From: Bacteroidia bacterium
Lineage (GTDB): Bacteria; Bacteroidota; Bacteroidia; Flavobacteriales; Flavobacteriaceae
Length of the DNA stretch: 64,000 nucleotides
Reading direction: 5' to 3'
Assembly: GCA_030425285.1 (NCBI GenBank)
Contig: JAUIAY010000001.1
Coordinates: forward strand, 124,001 to 188,000
In this document: positions 36,714 through 45,269 of the stretch, one piece after another
Layout of the letters: each line of letters starts with the position of its first letter
Position numbering within the stretch: the first letter of the stretch is position 1
Made by a program: the position numbers and the translations under genes
The notes under the pieces: generated by a model
The model's input: only the letters and a program-made list of their open reading frames with translations
What the model was told of the DNA's origin: nothing
Database searches by the model: none

Positions 36714-38255
36714 ATGAAAAAAATATTATTAATAACTGGAGTTTTGGTCATGACGCTGCTAACGTCCTGTACCAATGATTTAGACACTGATCCTAAAGTA
36801 GAACTATCTTTAGAGGAAATATTAGCTAATGACCCTAATGCCGTTGAAGGTATCGTATCGAGACTTTACGCTTCTTTTGCTCTTTCTGGACCCGATGGAC
36901 CAGGAAGTTCAGACATTAGTGACAATGCAGGTGAATCTCCTTTTTTAAGAGGCATTATAAACCTTCAGGATTTTACCGCAGATGGCATGAAGAACAGGTG
37001 GGGTGATGACGGTTTAGATCAATTGACAACTACTTCAAATTGGGATGCCAATAATAAGTTTTTTAGATATTTATATAATAGAGCTTATTACACCATCCCG
37101 CAGTGTAACAACCTTATTAGTATTTTGAGTACAAATGATATTCCTGATGCCGACGAAGCATTGTCTGAAGCGCGCTTCTTAAGATCATTGGCCTATTTTT
37201 ACTTAATAGATACTTTTGGAAAGGGTGTTATTGTAACTGAAGAGAACCTTAATCAAACTGAACCACTACCAGAATCCACTAGAAGAGAACTTTTCGAGTT
37301 TGTAGAAGCCGAATTATTAGAAATACAGCCAACCATGTCTACAGACAATGGCTATGGCCGAGCCAACAGATATGTTGCTGCTATGCTATTAGCAAAGCTT
37401 TACATGAATGCTGAAGTTTATATTGGTGAAAACAAATATTCAGAAGCATTAACCTATTTAAATATTGTTATAGATGAAGGTGGTTATCAATTAGCTAATA
37501 ACTTTTTAGAAAATTTTTCAGCTGACAACGATACTTCTTCTGAAATTATTTTTCCATTAATTGCAGATGCTGTAGTTAGTCAAAGTTACGGAAACACTAC
37601 TTATATTGTTAATGGCAATTTAAGTTCTGATACCATGACACTATCCGATTACGGTGCTGCAGAAGGCTGGCAAGGCCATAGAGCAACAGAAGCATGGTAT
37701 GGTTTATTTGGTGATCTAGGAACATCCAACGATGCTCGTGCAGCTTTATTTTGGACATCAGGCCACAACTATGTGATGACTGACTATAAAGAATGGACAG
37801 ATGGATATCCTTCAATTAAGTTTAGAAATACTGAATACAATTCTACCTCAACTTCTACAACAGCTTTTTCTAGTACAGATTTTCCTCTATATAGGTTGGC
37901 AGATGCTAATTTAATGTATGCAGAATGTGCTTTAAGAGGTGCGGCTGGTGCCGATATGAACAAAGCCCTGACACTAGTAAATAATGTAAGAACACGGTCT
38001 TCAGCAGCTCCAATATCAATGAATGAACTGACATTAGATTTTATCATTGATGAACGAGGTCGCGAATTAAATTTAGAGGGACATCGAAGAACCGACCTGA
38101 TTCGTTTTGGTCGTTTTACCGGTAGCAGTTATTTATGGCCTTGGAAAGGAAATGTGCAAAATGGTGCTTCAATTCCGGTACATTATAACTTGTTCCCTAT
38201 TCCAGAACAAGCATTAAGTGCTAACCCTAATCTTCAACAAAACCCAGGTTACTAA
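36714..38255 (+). CDS. susD: SusD/RagB-type surface glycan-binding lipoprotein
   Basis: 513 residues. Lipobox LLTSC with Cys19 followed by TNDLDTDP, with acidic residues consistent with surface display. The helical TPR-like scaffold shows the RagB/SusD pattern: EARFLRSLAYFYLIDTFGKG, VAAMLLAKLYMNAEVY and, near the end, LDFIIDERGRELNLEGHRRTDLIRFGRF with FPIPEQALSANPNLQQNPGY at the C-terminus. It caps SusC and binds the incoming alpha-glucan. Located 10 nt after susC and 8 nt before the SusE-like gene. Confidence 0.97.
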   Translation: MKKILLITGVLVMTLLTSCTNDLDTDPKVELSLEEILANDPNAVEGIVSRLYASFALSGPDGPGSSDISDNAGESPFLRGIINLQDFTADGMKNRWGDDGLDQLTTTSNWDANNKFFRYLYNRAYYTIPQCNNLISILSTNDIPDADEALSEARFLRSLAYFYLIDTFGKGVIVTEENLNQTEPLPESTRRELFEFVEAELLEIQPTMSTDNGYGRANRYVAAMLLAKLYMNAEVYIGENKYSEALTYLNIVIDEGGYQLANNFLENFSADNDTSSEIIFPLIADAVVSQSYGNTTYIVNGNLSSDTMTLSDYGAAEGWQGHRATEAWYGLFGDLGTSNDARAALFWTSGHNYVMTDYKEWTDGYPSIKFRNTEYNSTSTSTTAFSSTDFPLYRLADANLMYAECALRGAAGADMNKALTLVNNVRTRSSAAPISMNELTLDFIIDERGRELNLEGHRRTDLIRFGRFTGSSYLWPWKGNVQNGASIPVHYNLFPIPEQALSANPNLQQNPGY

Positions 38256-38263
38256 TCTAAAAA

Positions 38264-39352
38264 ATGAAGAAAATGAAAAATATAATCAAAATAACATATC
38301 TCTTTACTTTAGCTTTGATTTTGGGCTCTTGTTCAGATGATGATGAAAAGCTAATCCTAACAACTGATGGAGCTAGCGTTATAAATACACCCACTAATGG
38401 CCAAGAGTTTATTTTAAACCCTTTGGAAGAACAAACTAATATCGCTATTACTTTCAGTTGGGATCATTCTAGCTATGGGACACCAACTGGTATTGACTAT
38501 TCTGTTGAAATAGCAAGTAGTGGAACAGATTTTAGTGAAGCTAGAACCTTAGCAACAATAAGTGACACGTATTTTACGATGACCATTGCCGATTTTAATG
38601 CGGCAGTAAGTTCACTAGGCTTATCGCCTTTTATAGCGAGTAATGTAGATGTCAGAATTAAATCTACAGTAGGTGACCCTAGTCAACTACCTCAATATTC
38701 AAACCCAATTACTATTTCGGTAACACCTTTTACAACCGATTTACCCAAAATTGCAGTGCCCGGAAATCATCAAGACTGGGCTCCAGATGCCACTGATCCT
38801 CCAGTTCCAGTGCTCGCTGCTTCAGCGTTTGGCGAAACGGATTATGAAGGCTACGTTTGGTTAGATGGTGAGTATAAATTTTTAGCTCCAAACCAAACAG
38901 GTGAATTTGCTTGGGGAAATACCGATTGGGGAGACGACGGAAGTTTCAATGGTATGCTAGTAGCTGACGACGAAGTTAACTGTACTGCTACTACAGGTTA
39001 TTATTTAGTAAAAGCCGATACTGATGCCCTGACTTATTCAGCCGAAGCGCATAGTTGGGGGGTTATTGGTAATGCAACGCCAACAGGCTGGGACAGTGAC
39101 ACCGATATGATATACGATCCTGCAACACAAACTTTGAGAATTACATTAGATTTAGTCGCACAAGCTGCTCCTGATAATGGTTTTAAATTTAGAGTCAATG
39201 ACGATTGGACTATAAATTTAGGTGACACAGGAGCCGATGGAACTATGGAATTTAGTGGTGATAACATTGGTGTGCCAGAATCAGGTAATTATACGATAGT
39301 ATTAGACTTATCAAACCCAAGAGAATACACCTATTCCCTGACATTAAACTAA
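38264..39352 (+). CDS. SusE-like outer-membrane starch-binding lipoprotein
   Basis: 362 residues. Signal peptide with lipobox ILGSC followed by SDDDE, which fits the lipoprotein export signal for surface exposure described in this phylum. Residues about 30-165 form the SusE N-terminal domain (FSWDHSSYGTPTGIDYSVEI is the typical strand pair). The rest looks like two starch-binding beta domains: one starting IAVPGNHQDWAPDA, the other starting WGVIGNATPTGWDSDT and ending YTYSLTLN. It should hold alpha-glucan next to SusC/D. A second ATG three codons in is also possible as start. 6 nt before the SusF-like gene. Confidence 0.9.
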   Translation: MKKMKNIIKITYLFTLALILGSCSDDDEKLILTTDGASVINTPTNGQEFILNPLEEQTNIAITFSWDHSSYGTPTGIDYSVEIASSGTDFSEARTLATISDTYFTMTIADFNAAVSSLGLSPFIASNVDVRIKSTVGDPSQLPQYSNPITISVTPFTTDLPKIAVPGNHQDWAPDATDPPVPVLAASAFGETDYEGYVWLDGEYKFLAPNQTGEFAWGNTDWGDDGSFNGMLVADDEVNCTATTGYYLVKADTDALTYSAEAHSWGVIGNATPTGWDSDTDMIYDPATQTLRITLDLVAQAAPDNGFKFRVNDDWTINLGDTGADGTMEFSGDNIGVPESGNYTIVLDLSNPREYTYSLTLN

Positions 39353-39358
39353 TTAATT

Positions 39359-41206
39359 ATGAAAAATTTATTAAAATCAATATACCTTTTAGCACTACTT
39401 TTTGTAGTTGTTGGTTGCAATGACGAAAATGATTTTGGGTTTGTAACACCTGATGATACATTTACGATTGTATCGCCCAACAGTGGCGCTTCACTGTTTT
39501 TAGATAGTGAAAATGAGCAAAACGTTGCTTTGACCATTGTGTGGGAAGACAATGTCACCAACTCAAGTAATTACACAGTTGAAATGTCTTCAAACGAAGA
39601 ATTTACAGAGTCTATTAGTATTGGTTCTTCTACGAGTAACACATTCTCTTTAACTGTTGCAGATTTAAATACCATTTTATTGGGTTATGAAGTTCCTGCT
39701 TTTGAAGAAACTTCATTATACTTCCGAGTGAATTCTGGAGGTCAATTTACCGATGTTATCTCATTGGTAGTTAGTTCCTATCCAGAATCAAACCCGGTAA
39801 TAACTAGCCCGGATAACACGTTTGCAATTGTATTATCTGATGTTACAGAAGATGAAAACGCATTGACTGTTACATGGGATGATCCTGATTTTTCTGATAA
39901 TACTCCAACAATAATCAGTTATAATTTAGAAGTAGCTGCTGCAGGTACTGATTTTGCCGTAGTAGAAAACATTGGAACGACCACTAATGAAAGAATGGAT
40001 GATACCACTCATGGCGAACTGAATGATGCCGCATTAAATCTTGGTCTTGCTGTAGATGCTGAAGGCACCTTGGATATAAGAGTCCGTTCGGTTATTGAAA
40101 CAGCTAGTGGTGATTTAGAACGTATTTCAGATTTTATTACTATTACTGTTACGCCTTATGAAACTGCGCTATTACCAGTGATATATGGTGTTGGAGCAGG
40201 ATTACCCGATGCTGGTTGGGGTTGGGATTCTCCTGTAGAACTTTTACTTCAAGGATCTGTGTATTCTGGTAATATTAATTTACAAAACAATGGTGGTGCA
40301 GATAACAATTTTAGATTTTTTGCCCAAATGGATTGGGGACCAACAAGCTTCAATTATCCTTGGTATGAATCTAGAGGTTTTACCATTGACCCTAATCTTG
40401 TTAATGCCAATGATGGTGATAGTAATTTTGCTTTTGTTGGGACAACAGGGCAATATTTCATTGAAATAGACATGGAAAACAAAACCATAACTCTTGGTCC
40501 TCCAGTTGTAGGCCCTAACTGTGAGTTCGACCAACTTTGGTTAGTTGGAGCTGGTGTTCCTGATGCCGGTTGGAGCTGGGACTCTCCAGTTCAATTACCA
40601 TGTACTGGAAACGGTGTATATTCTGGCAATGTAAACCTTCAAAATAATGGTGGTGCAGATAATAATTTTAGATTCTTTACTGACGCTACATTAGAATGGG
40701 CTTCTCCAAGTTTTAATTATCCTCATTATGTAAGTGAGGGTTACACTATTGATTCTGATTTTGTAGATGCTATGGATGGTGACAATAACTTTGCATTTGT
40801 TGGAACTACTGGTGAGTATTTCTTAACCGTAGATACAATAAACCTAACTATAACTTTAGGCCCTTCACAAACTACTTGCGAGTTTGACCAACTATGGTTA
40901 GTTGGTGCTGGTGTACCTGATGCTGGTTGGGGCTGGGATACTCCTGTAGAATTCCCTTGTACTGGTGCTGGCGTGTATTCTGGTAGTGTTACATTTGCTA
41001 ATGATTCATTTAGATTTTTCACTGATAGTTCATTAGAATGGGCATCTCCAAGTTTCAACTTTCCTTACTTTGAAGGAGAAGGTTACACTATAGACGCCAA
41101 TTTTGAAAATGCCAACGATGGTGACAGTAATTTTAGATTTGTAGGAACTCCTGGAACCTATATACTGACTATGGATACTGTTAATAAAACAATAACCTTA
41201 CAATAA
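39359..41206 (+). CDS. SusF-like lipoprotein with three tandem glycan-binding modules
   Basis: 615 residues. Lipobox VVVGC (Cys20) followed by NDEND, acidic and suited for surface display. Residues about 25-265 carry two SusE/F-type N-terminal beta domains (ALTIVWEDNVTNSSNYTVEM; LTVTWDDPDFSDNTPTII). Then three closely similar modules at 274-380, 392-501 and 511-615, each with (V)GAG-PDAGW-WD-PV, YSG, FRFF, SPSFN or TSFN, YTID and NDGD-NF-FVGT segments; the conserved Trp pairs are suited to stacking on glucose rings. Last gene of the susC operon, followed by a hairpin. Related to SusE/SusF by position and domain pattern. Confidence 0.88.
   Translation: MKNLLKSIYLLALLFVVVGCNDENDFGFVTPDDTFTIVSPNSGASLFLDSENEQNVALTIVWEDNVTNSSNYTVEMSSNEEFTESISIGSSTSNTFSLTVADLNTILLGYEVPAFEETSLYFRVNSGGQFTDVISLVVSSYPESNPVITSPDNTFAIVLSDVTEDENALTVTWDDPDFSDNTPTIISYNLEVAAAGTDFAVVENIGTTTNERMDDTTHGELNDAALNLGLAVDAEGTLDIRVRSVIETASGDLERISDFITITVTPYETALLPVIYGVGAGLPDAGWGWDSPVELLLQGSVYSGNINLQNNGGADNNFRFFAQMDWGPTSFNYPWYESRGFTIDPNLVNANDGDSNFAFVGTTGQYFIEIDMENKTITLGPPVVGPNCEFDQLWLVGAGVPDAGWSWDSPVQLPCTGNGVYSGNVNLQNNGGADNNFRFFTDATLEWASPSFNYPHYVSEGYTIDSDFVDAMDGDNNFAFVGTTGEYFLTVDTINLTITLGPSQTTCEFDQLWLVGAGVPDAGWGWDTPVEFPCTGAGVYSGSVTFANDSFRFFTDSSLEWASPSFNFPYFEGEGYTIDANFENANDGDSNFRFVGTPGTYILTMDTVNKTITLQ
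40178..41203 (+). repeat. three tandem ~320-bp coding repeats
   Basis: Repeat units at about 40178-40498, 40532-40861 and 40889-41203 encode the glycan-binding modules of the SusF-like protein. Stretches such as GTTGGAGCTGGTGTTCCTGA/GTTGGTGCTGGTGTACCTGA and the FRFF and SPSFN segments are alike at nucleotide level, so duplication is fairly recent. Units 2 and 3 share a CEFDQLWLVGAGVPDAGW start; unit 1 is more divergent and unit 3 lacks about six residues (NLQNNGG region). Confidence 0.85.
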
Positions 41207-41212
41207 ATTCTT

Positions 41213-41245
41213 AAAAAGGCTATGGAAAATCCATAGCCTTTTTTT
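41213..41245 (+). terminator. intrinsic terminator or attenuator between SusF-like and amylase genes
   Basis: GGCTATGG and CCATAGCC form an 8-bp stem with a 5-nt A-rich loop, preceded by five A and followed by seven T residues. It lies 7 nt after the SusF-like stop and 13 nt before the amylase start, so it would limit transcription of the amylase gene from the susC promoter. Confidence 0.88.
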
Positions 41246-41257
41246 AATTAAAAAACT

Positions 41258-44128
41258 ATGAAACAAAAATTACTTTCTATTCCTTTTTTATTCCTCTCAA
41301 TACTTCTTTGTGCTCAAACACAAGATGATGTTGCTTTTAGTGTATCACCATCAGCATTCGAGGAAAATGAGGAAATCACAATAACCGTTTCTAATTTAGA
41401 TGCCTCCGTTTGGGGAAGCACCGATGGTGAAGATATTTATCTTTGGTCCTGGTATTTTGATACAAATGGAAACCAGGTAGGCGATTCTCCAACTAACGGT
41501 CAATGGGCAGATTCAAACGAAGTTCAAAAGTTCACCAATAACAATGATGGCACCTATACCTTTACAATGACGCCTACGTCTTTTTTTAATGATACTGGAA
41601 TTGGTCAAATAGGGATGCTTGTGAAGAGTGACGATGGCGCTCAACAATCTCAAGATGAATTGTTTTATGTTGGTATTGTTACACTTGTACTAAACAATCC
41701 AACTTCCGATACGGTTATTATAGAATCTGGAGGCAGTATTTCAATTAGTGCCTATATGATTTCTGGCGGAAGTACTGAAGTTGGTAATTTTGAAGTTTTT
41801 CTAAATGACAATTCCGTAGATACTGGAACAGGTTTTCCGAATTTTGGAACAACTATTAACAATGTCACAGAGTCAGGCACGATGCGTGTTGTTGGAACAC
41901 CTTTTAGCTCTTCGGAATCTGGAGAAGCAACGTTTGAAGTATCCATTGCATCTGTAACACTTGAAAATCTTCCAAATGGCCTTGTTGACGGCATTAATTA
42001 TAATGATTCAGATCCTACCAAAGCAACTTTGGTAGTAGATGCTCCCAATAAAGATTTTGTTTATCTGGCTGGAAGTTTCAATAATTGGGCTCCTTATAGT
42101 TCTCATTTAATGAAAAAAGACCCTTCCAGTTCAAAATTCTGGCTGGAATTGACAGGTTTAAATCCAGGTGAAGTATATACGTATCAATACTGGATTTACG
42201 ATAACTCGCCAGTTGCCAACTCGCCTAATGAAGTCAAGACAGCCGATCCTTTCTCTACATTGGTTCTATCTCCTTTTGATGATCCTTGGATTCCGGCTTC
42301 GTCATATCCAAACCTTCCTACATATCCTGCTGGTCAAGAACGTGAAGTAACTGTACTACAAACCGGTCAATTAGATTATGATTGGCAAGTAACCGATTTT
42401 CAAAAACCAAAAAAAGAAGACCTCATCATTTATGAAGTATTGATTCGTGATTTTGATGAAGACAGAAATTATCAAGACTTAATTGATAAAATCGATTACT
42501 TCAAAGACCTTAATGTCAATGCTATTCAATTAATGCCAGTAATGGAATATGAAGGGAATGAAAGTTGGGGCTATAACACGGCTTTTCACATGGCGTTGGA
42601 TAAGTTTTATGGAACAGAAGAAAAACTTAAAGAATTTGTAGATACCTGTCATCAAAACGGTATTGCTGTTATTCTAGATATTGCTTTAAACCATGCCTTT
42701 GGTAGAAACCCAATGGTTCGCATGTGGATGGACGATCCTGATGGTGATGGTTGGGGTGGACCAAGCATTGAAAATCCTTACTTTAACCAAACACCAAGAC
42801 ATAGTTACAATGTTGGTAACGATTTTAATCACCAAGAGCCTATGACACAATATTATGTGCAACGTGTTGTACAGCATTGGATTGAAGAATTCCATATTGA
42901 TGGTTTCCGATGGGATTTGACCAAAGGATTTACTCAAAACTGTACAGCAAGTGATGAAGGTTGTACCAATACATACCAAGCTGATCGCGTACAGGTTTTA
43001 AAAGAATATGCCGATTTTAGTTGGAGTTTAGACGACACCCATTATGTAATTTTTGAACATTTGGGTTCTGATACTGAAGAACAAGAATGGGCTAACTATA
43101 GAATTGGAGAAGGAAAAGGTGTTATGATGTGGGGCATTATGACCCATGATTATAACGAACTAACTATGGGTTATCCAGCCAACATTAATAGAATGGGACA
43201 CAGCTCTAGAGGTTTTACGGCTCCAAGATTAGTGGGTTATGCTGAAAGCCATGACGAAGAACGATTAATGTATAAAAACCTTCAATTTGGAAATAGTTCT
43301 GGAGGTTATGATATTAGAGACCTAAACACCGCTCTTGAAAGAATGTCAGCTCTAGGCGCTGTTACCTTAACTATTCCTGGTCCAAAAATGATTTGGCATT
43401 TTGGCGAATTGGGAATGGAGAATTCTATTTTCACCTGCAATGATGGAAGTGTCAATGAGCCAGGAGGTACCGATGGAGATTGTAAACTAGATATCAAACC
43501 GCAACCACAATGGGTTAACAACTGGACTGAAGATCCTACTAGAAGTCAAATTTATAGCGATTGGGCTAGATTAAATGAGTTAAAAATTAACAGTCCTGTT
43601 TTTGAGGGTAATTACACTATTGATTCTGGAGACTTAACACCACGAATTTATATTTGGGATGATGCTATTCCTACTAATGAATTAAAAAATGTTGTGATTT
43701 TAGCAAACTTTGATGTTACTGCTCAAAATATCACACCAGATTTTCCATACGCAGGTACTTGGTACGATTTAATGGATGATTCCGGTAGCACTTCTATCAA
43801 TGTAACCAACACTTCGGCTCCTATCAATATACCAGCTGGAGGCTTCAGAGTTTATGGAAATGCATTAGCTACATTGAGTGTTGACACTGTAGAAACCGTT
43901 AATAACATCCAATTATATCCAAATCCAGCAAAGAATAATTTTTATATCAACTCAAATGTTAAATCTGTTGAGATATTTGATACTACTGGTAAGTTAATTA
44001 AATCCTTTTATGGCAATTTTAATAAGAATCACGCATTTGACTCAACAGGCTTAAGTAAAGGATTATATTTTATAAAAGCAACGAACAACTCAGGAAGTCA
44101 TTTTACCACTAAACTTATGAAAATCTGA
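41258..44128 (+). CDS. extracellular GH13 alpha-amylase with T9SS type A tail
   Basis: 956 residues. Signal peptide ends LLCAQ (about 20). Residues 22-235 are beta domains; 250-335 is a CBM48-like domain (FVYLAGSFNNWAPYS); the GH13 barrel starts about 388 (LIIYEVLIRDFDEDR). Motifs: LDIALNHAFG; nucleophile Asp553 in HIDGFRWDLTKG; acid/base Glu600 in YVIFEHLG; AESHDEERL with Asp666. A C-terminal beta domain is followed by a type A sorting domain (NIQLYPNPAKNNFYINSN to LSKGLYFIKA). It is therefore exported through the T9SS and attached or released, acting as the first enzyme on external starch. Functions in place of SusG. Start codon sits right after a terminator-like hairpin. Confidence 0.93.
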   Translation: MKQKLLSIPFLFLSILLCAQTQDDVAFSVSPSAFEENEEITITVSNLDASVWGSTDGEDIYLWSWYFDTNGNQVGDSPTNGQWADSNEVQKFTNNNDGTYTFTMTPTSFFNDTGIGQIGMLVKSDDGAQQSQDELFYVGIVTLVLNNPTSDTVIIESGGSISISAYMISGGSTEVGNFEVFLNDNSVDTGTGFPNFGTTINNVTESGTMRVVGTPFSSSESGEATFEVSIASVTLENLPNGLVDGINYNDSDPTKATLVVDAPNKDFVYLAGSFNNWAPYSSHLMKKDPSSSKFWLELTGLNPGEVYTYQYWIYDNSPVANSPNEVKTADPFSTLVLSPFDDPWIPASSYPNLPTYPAGQEREVTVLQTGQLDYDWQVTDFQKPKKEDLIIYEVLIRDFDEDRNYQDLIDKIDYFKDLNVNAIQLMPVMEYEGNESWGYNTAFHMALDKFYGTEEKLKEFVDTCHQNGIAVILDIALNHAFGRNPMVRMWMDDPDGDGWGGPSIENPYFNQTPRHSYNVGNDFNHQEPMTQYYVQRVVQHWIEEFHIDGFRWDLTKGFTQNCTASDEGCTNTYQADRVQVLKEYADFSWSLDDTHYVIFEHLGSDTEEQEWANYRIGEGKGVMMWGIMTHDYNELTMGYPANINRMGHSSRGFTAPRLVGYAESHDEERLMYKNLQFGNSSGGYDIRDLNTALERMSALGAVTLTIPGPKMIWHFGELGMENSIFTCNDGSVNEPGGTDGDCKLDIKPQPQWVNNWTEDPTRSQIYSDWARLNELKINSPVFEGNYTIDSGDLTPRIYIWDDAIPTNELKNVVILANFDVTAQNITPDFPYAGTWYDLMDDSGSTSINVTNTSAPINIPAGGFRVYGNALATLSVDTVETVNNIQLYPNPAKNNFYINSNVKSVEIFDTTGKLIKSFYGNFNKNHAFDSTGLSKGLYFIKATNNSGSHFTTKLMKI

Positions 44129-44161
44129 GTATATAATTGATTAATAGCGATTGTCAATTAC

Positions 44162-44195
44162 AAAAAAAGCTTCTTGAAAACAAGAAGCTTTTTTT
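44162..44195. terminator. bidirectional intrinsic terminator
   Basis: AAGCTTCTTG and CAAGAAGCTT form a 10-bp stem with a 4-nt A loop, flanked by A and T runs. It follows the amylase gene by about 35 nt and also lies just beyond the 3' end of the minus-strand tRNA-Leu. Confidence 0.92.
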
Positions 44196-44198
44196 CTG

Positions 44199-44280
44199 TG
44201 CGGGCGGAGAGACTCGAACTCTCACACCTCGCGGCACTAGATCCTAAGTCTAGCGTGTCTACCAATTCCACCACGCCCGC
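44199..44280 (-). tRNA. tRNA-Leu (anticodon UAG)
   Basis: The minus strand folds as a class II tRNA: acceptor stem GCGGGCG pairs with CGCCCGC, the anticodon stem CTAGA/TCTAG encloses loop CTTAGGA with anticodon TAG, a long variable arm (GTGCCGCGAGGTG region) follows, and the T arm contains GTTCGAGTC. Length is 82 nt and CCA is not encoded. It reads CUN leucine codons. Confidence 0.96.
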
Positions 44281-44305
44281 AATATGTTTCCCAATAAATG
44301 GGATG

Positions 44306-44334
44306 CAAATATAAACAATAGTTTGAATATTCAA
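44306..44334 (-). promoter_or_regulatory. promoter of tRNA-Leu
   Basis: On the minus strand, TTG (44332-44334), an 18-nt spacer and TATATTTG (44306-44313) match the Bacteroidota -33/-7 consensus exactly. The -7 box lies 25 nt before the tRNA 5' end. The TTG lies inside direct-repeat copy A. Confidence 0.7.
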
Positions 44335-44369
44335 ATGTATCTGTTGGGAAAAAATTTATAACCTTTTGT
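44326..44369 (+). repeat. 44-bp direct repeat, copy A (left flank of the hydroxybutyrate cluster)
   Basis: Begins AATATTCAAATGTATCT and is 38/44 identical to 54318-54361 in the same orientation, with 27 of the first 28 positions matching. It lies between the tRNA-Leu and the end of the seven-gene minus-strand cluster. The plus-strand reading has no gene downstream here. Confidence 0.85.
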
Positions 44370-44431
44370 TAGTGATAAATTTGAAACAAACTTTAAAAAG
44401 TCAGCATATTTATACAAAAGAAAATTATATT

Positions 44432-44463
44432 AAAAAACCACCACTTTTATATAAAAGTGGTGG
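44432..44463 (-). terminator. intrinsic terminator of the hydroxybutyrate cluster
   Basis: A perfect 26-bp palindrome (CCACCACTTTTAT and its complement, 44438-44463) followed on the minus strand by six T. It is 36 nt beyond the stop of the 3-hydroxybutyrate dehydrogenase gene. Confidence 0.88.
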
Positions 44464-44498
44464 AACTTAAAAATTAAAAAACTAATTCTAAAAAACAC

Positions 44499-45269
44499 TT
44501 ACTGTGCTGTCCATCCACCATCAAGGACAAACTCTGATCCAGTAATGGTTGACGAAGTTTCTTTTGCCAACAATAAAGCCATATCTGCTAAAGCCTCAAC
44601 TGGCACAAAAGACTTTACTGCTTGCTTCTTTAACATGACTTTGTTTATGACCTCCTCTTCAGACATATTGTGTGACTTTGCCTGATCTGGTATTTGTTTT
44701 TCAACAAGCGGCGTACGAACATAACCTGGACAAATAGCATTACAGGTAATATTGTAAGGTGCTCCTTCTAAACCAAGTACTTTGGTCATACCTATTACCC
44801 CATGTTTTGCTGTCACGTAAGCCGTTTTATATTCTGAAGCACGTAATCCGTGAACCGATGAAATGTTTATTATCCGACCAAAATTTTGCTCTTTCATATA
44901 CTTCCAAGCGGCTTTTGAGGCATAAAATGCAGCATTCATATTAATGGCAATGATGGCTTCATATTTGTCGTTTGGAAATTCATCAATTGGCGAAACATAT
45001 TGAATTCCTGCATTGTTTACTAAAACATCCAATCGACCAAAAATGTCATAGGTTTTTTTTACTAATTCTTCTACTTGATCAGGTTGCATTAAATTCACAT
45101 TGGAAAAAGCTGTTTTAACATTGTTCTTATTTCCTACTTGCGTTGCTATTTCTAAGCCATTAGACTCAAGACCATGAAACATGATATGGTATCCATTTTG
45201 AGCAAATTGTTTTGCTATACCCAAACCAATACCACTAGTACTACCCGTTATTAATGCAACTCTATTCAT
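44499..45269 (-). CDS. 3-hydroxybutyrate dehydrogenase
   Basis: 256-residue short-chain dehydrogenase that oxidises D-3-hydroxybutyrate to acetoacetate with NAD+. Cofactor motif ITGSTSGIG at 7-15, NNAG at 85-88, catalytic Ser137/138, Tyr151 and Lys155 (YVTAKHG). The C-terminal half, NAICPGYVRTPLVEKQIPDQ and SEFVLDGGWTAQ, is characteristic of 3-hydroxybutyrate dehydrogenases rather than generic SDRs; the Gln-rich PLVEKQI segment contacts the substrate in known enzymes. Overlaps the upstream alpha/beta hydrolase by 8 nt; last gene of the cluster, ending at a strong terminator. Confidence 0.92.
   Translation of the reverse strand: MNRVALITGSTSGIGLGIAKQFAQNGYHIMFHGLESNGLEIATQVGNKNNVKTAFSNVNLMQPDQVEELVKKTYDIFGRLDVLVNNAGIQYVSPIDEFPNDKYEAIIAINMNAAFYASKAAWKYMKEQNFGRIINISSVHGLRASEYKTAYVTAKHGVIGMTKVLGLEGAPYNITCNAICPGYVRTPLVEKQIPDQAKSHNMSEEEVINKVMLKKQAVKSFVPVEALADMALLLAKETSSTITGSEFVLDGGWTAQ

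Noticed and set aside
40741-41058. 105-codon minus-strand frame in the SusF-like gene
   Set aside because: Antisense of the tandem repeats, whose biased codons keep the opposite frame open; no independent evidence of coding.
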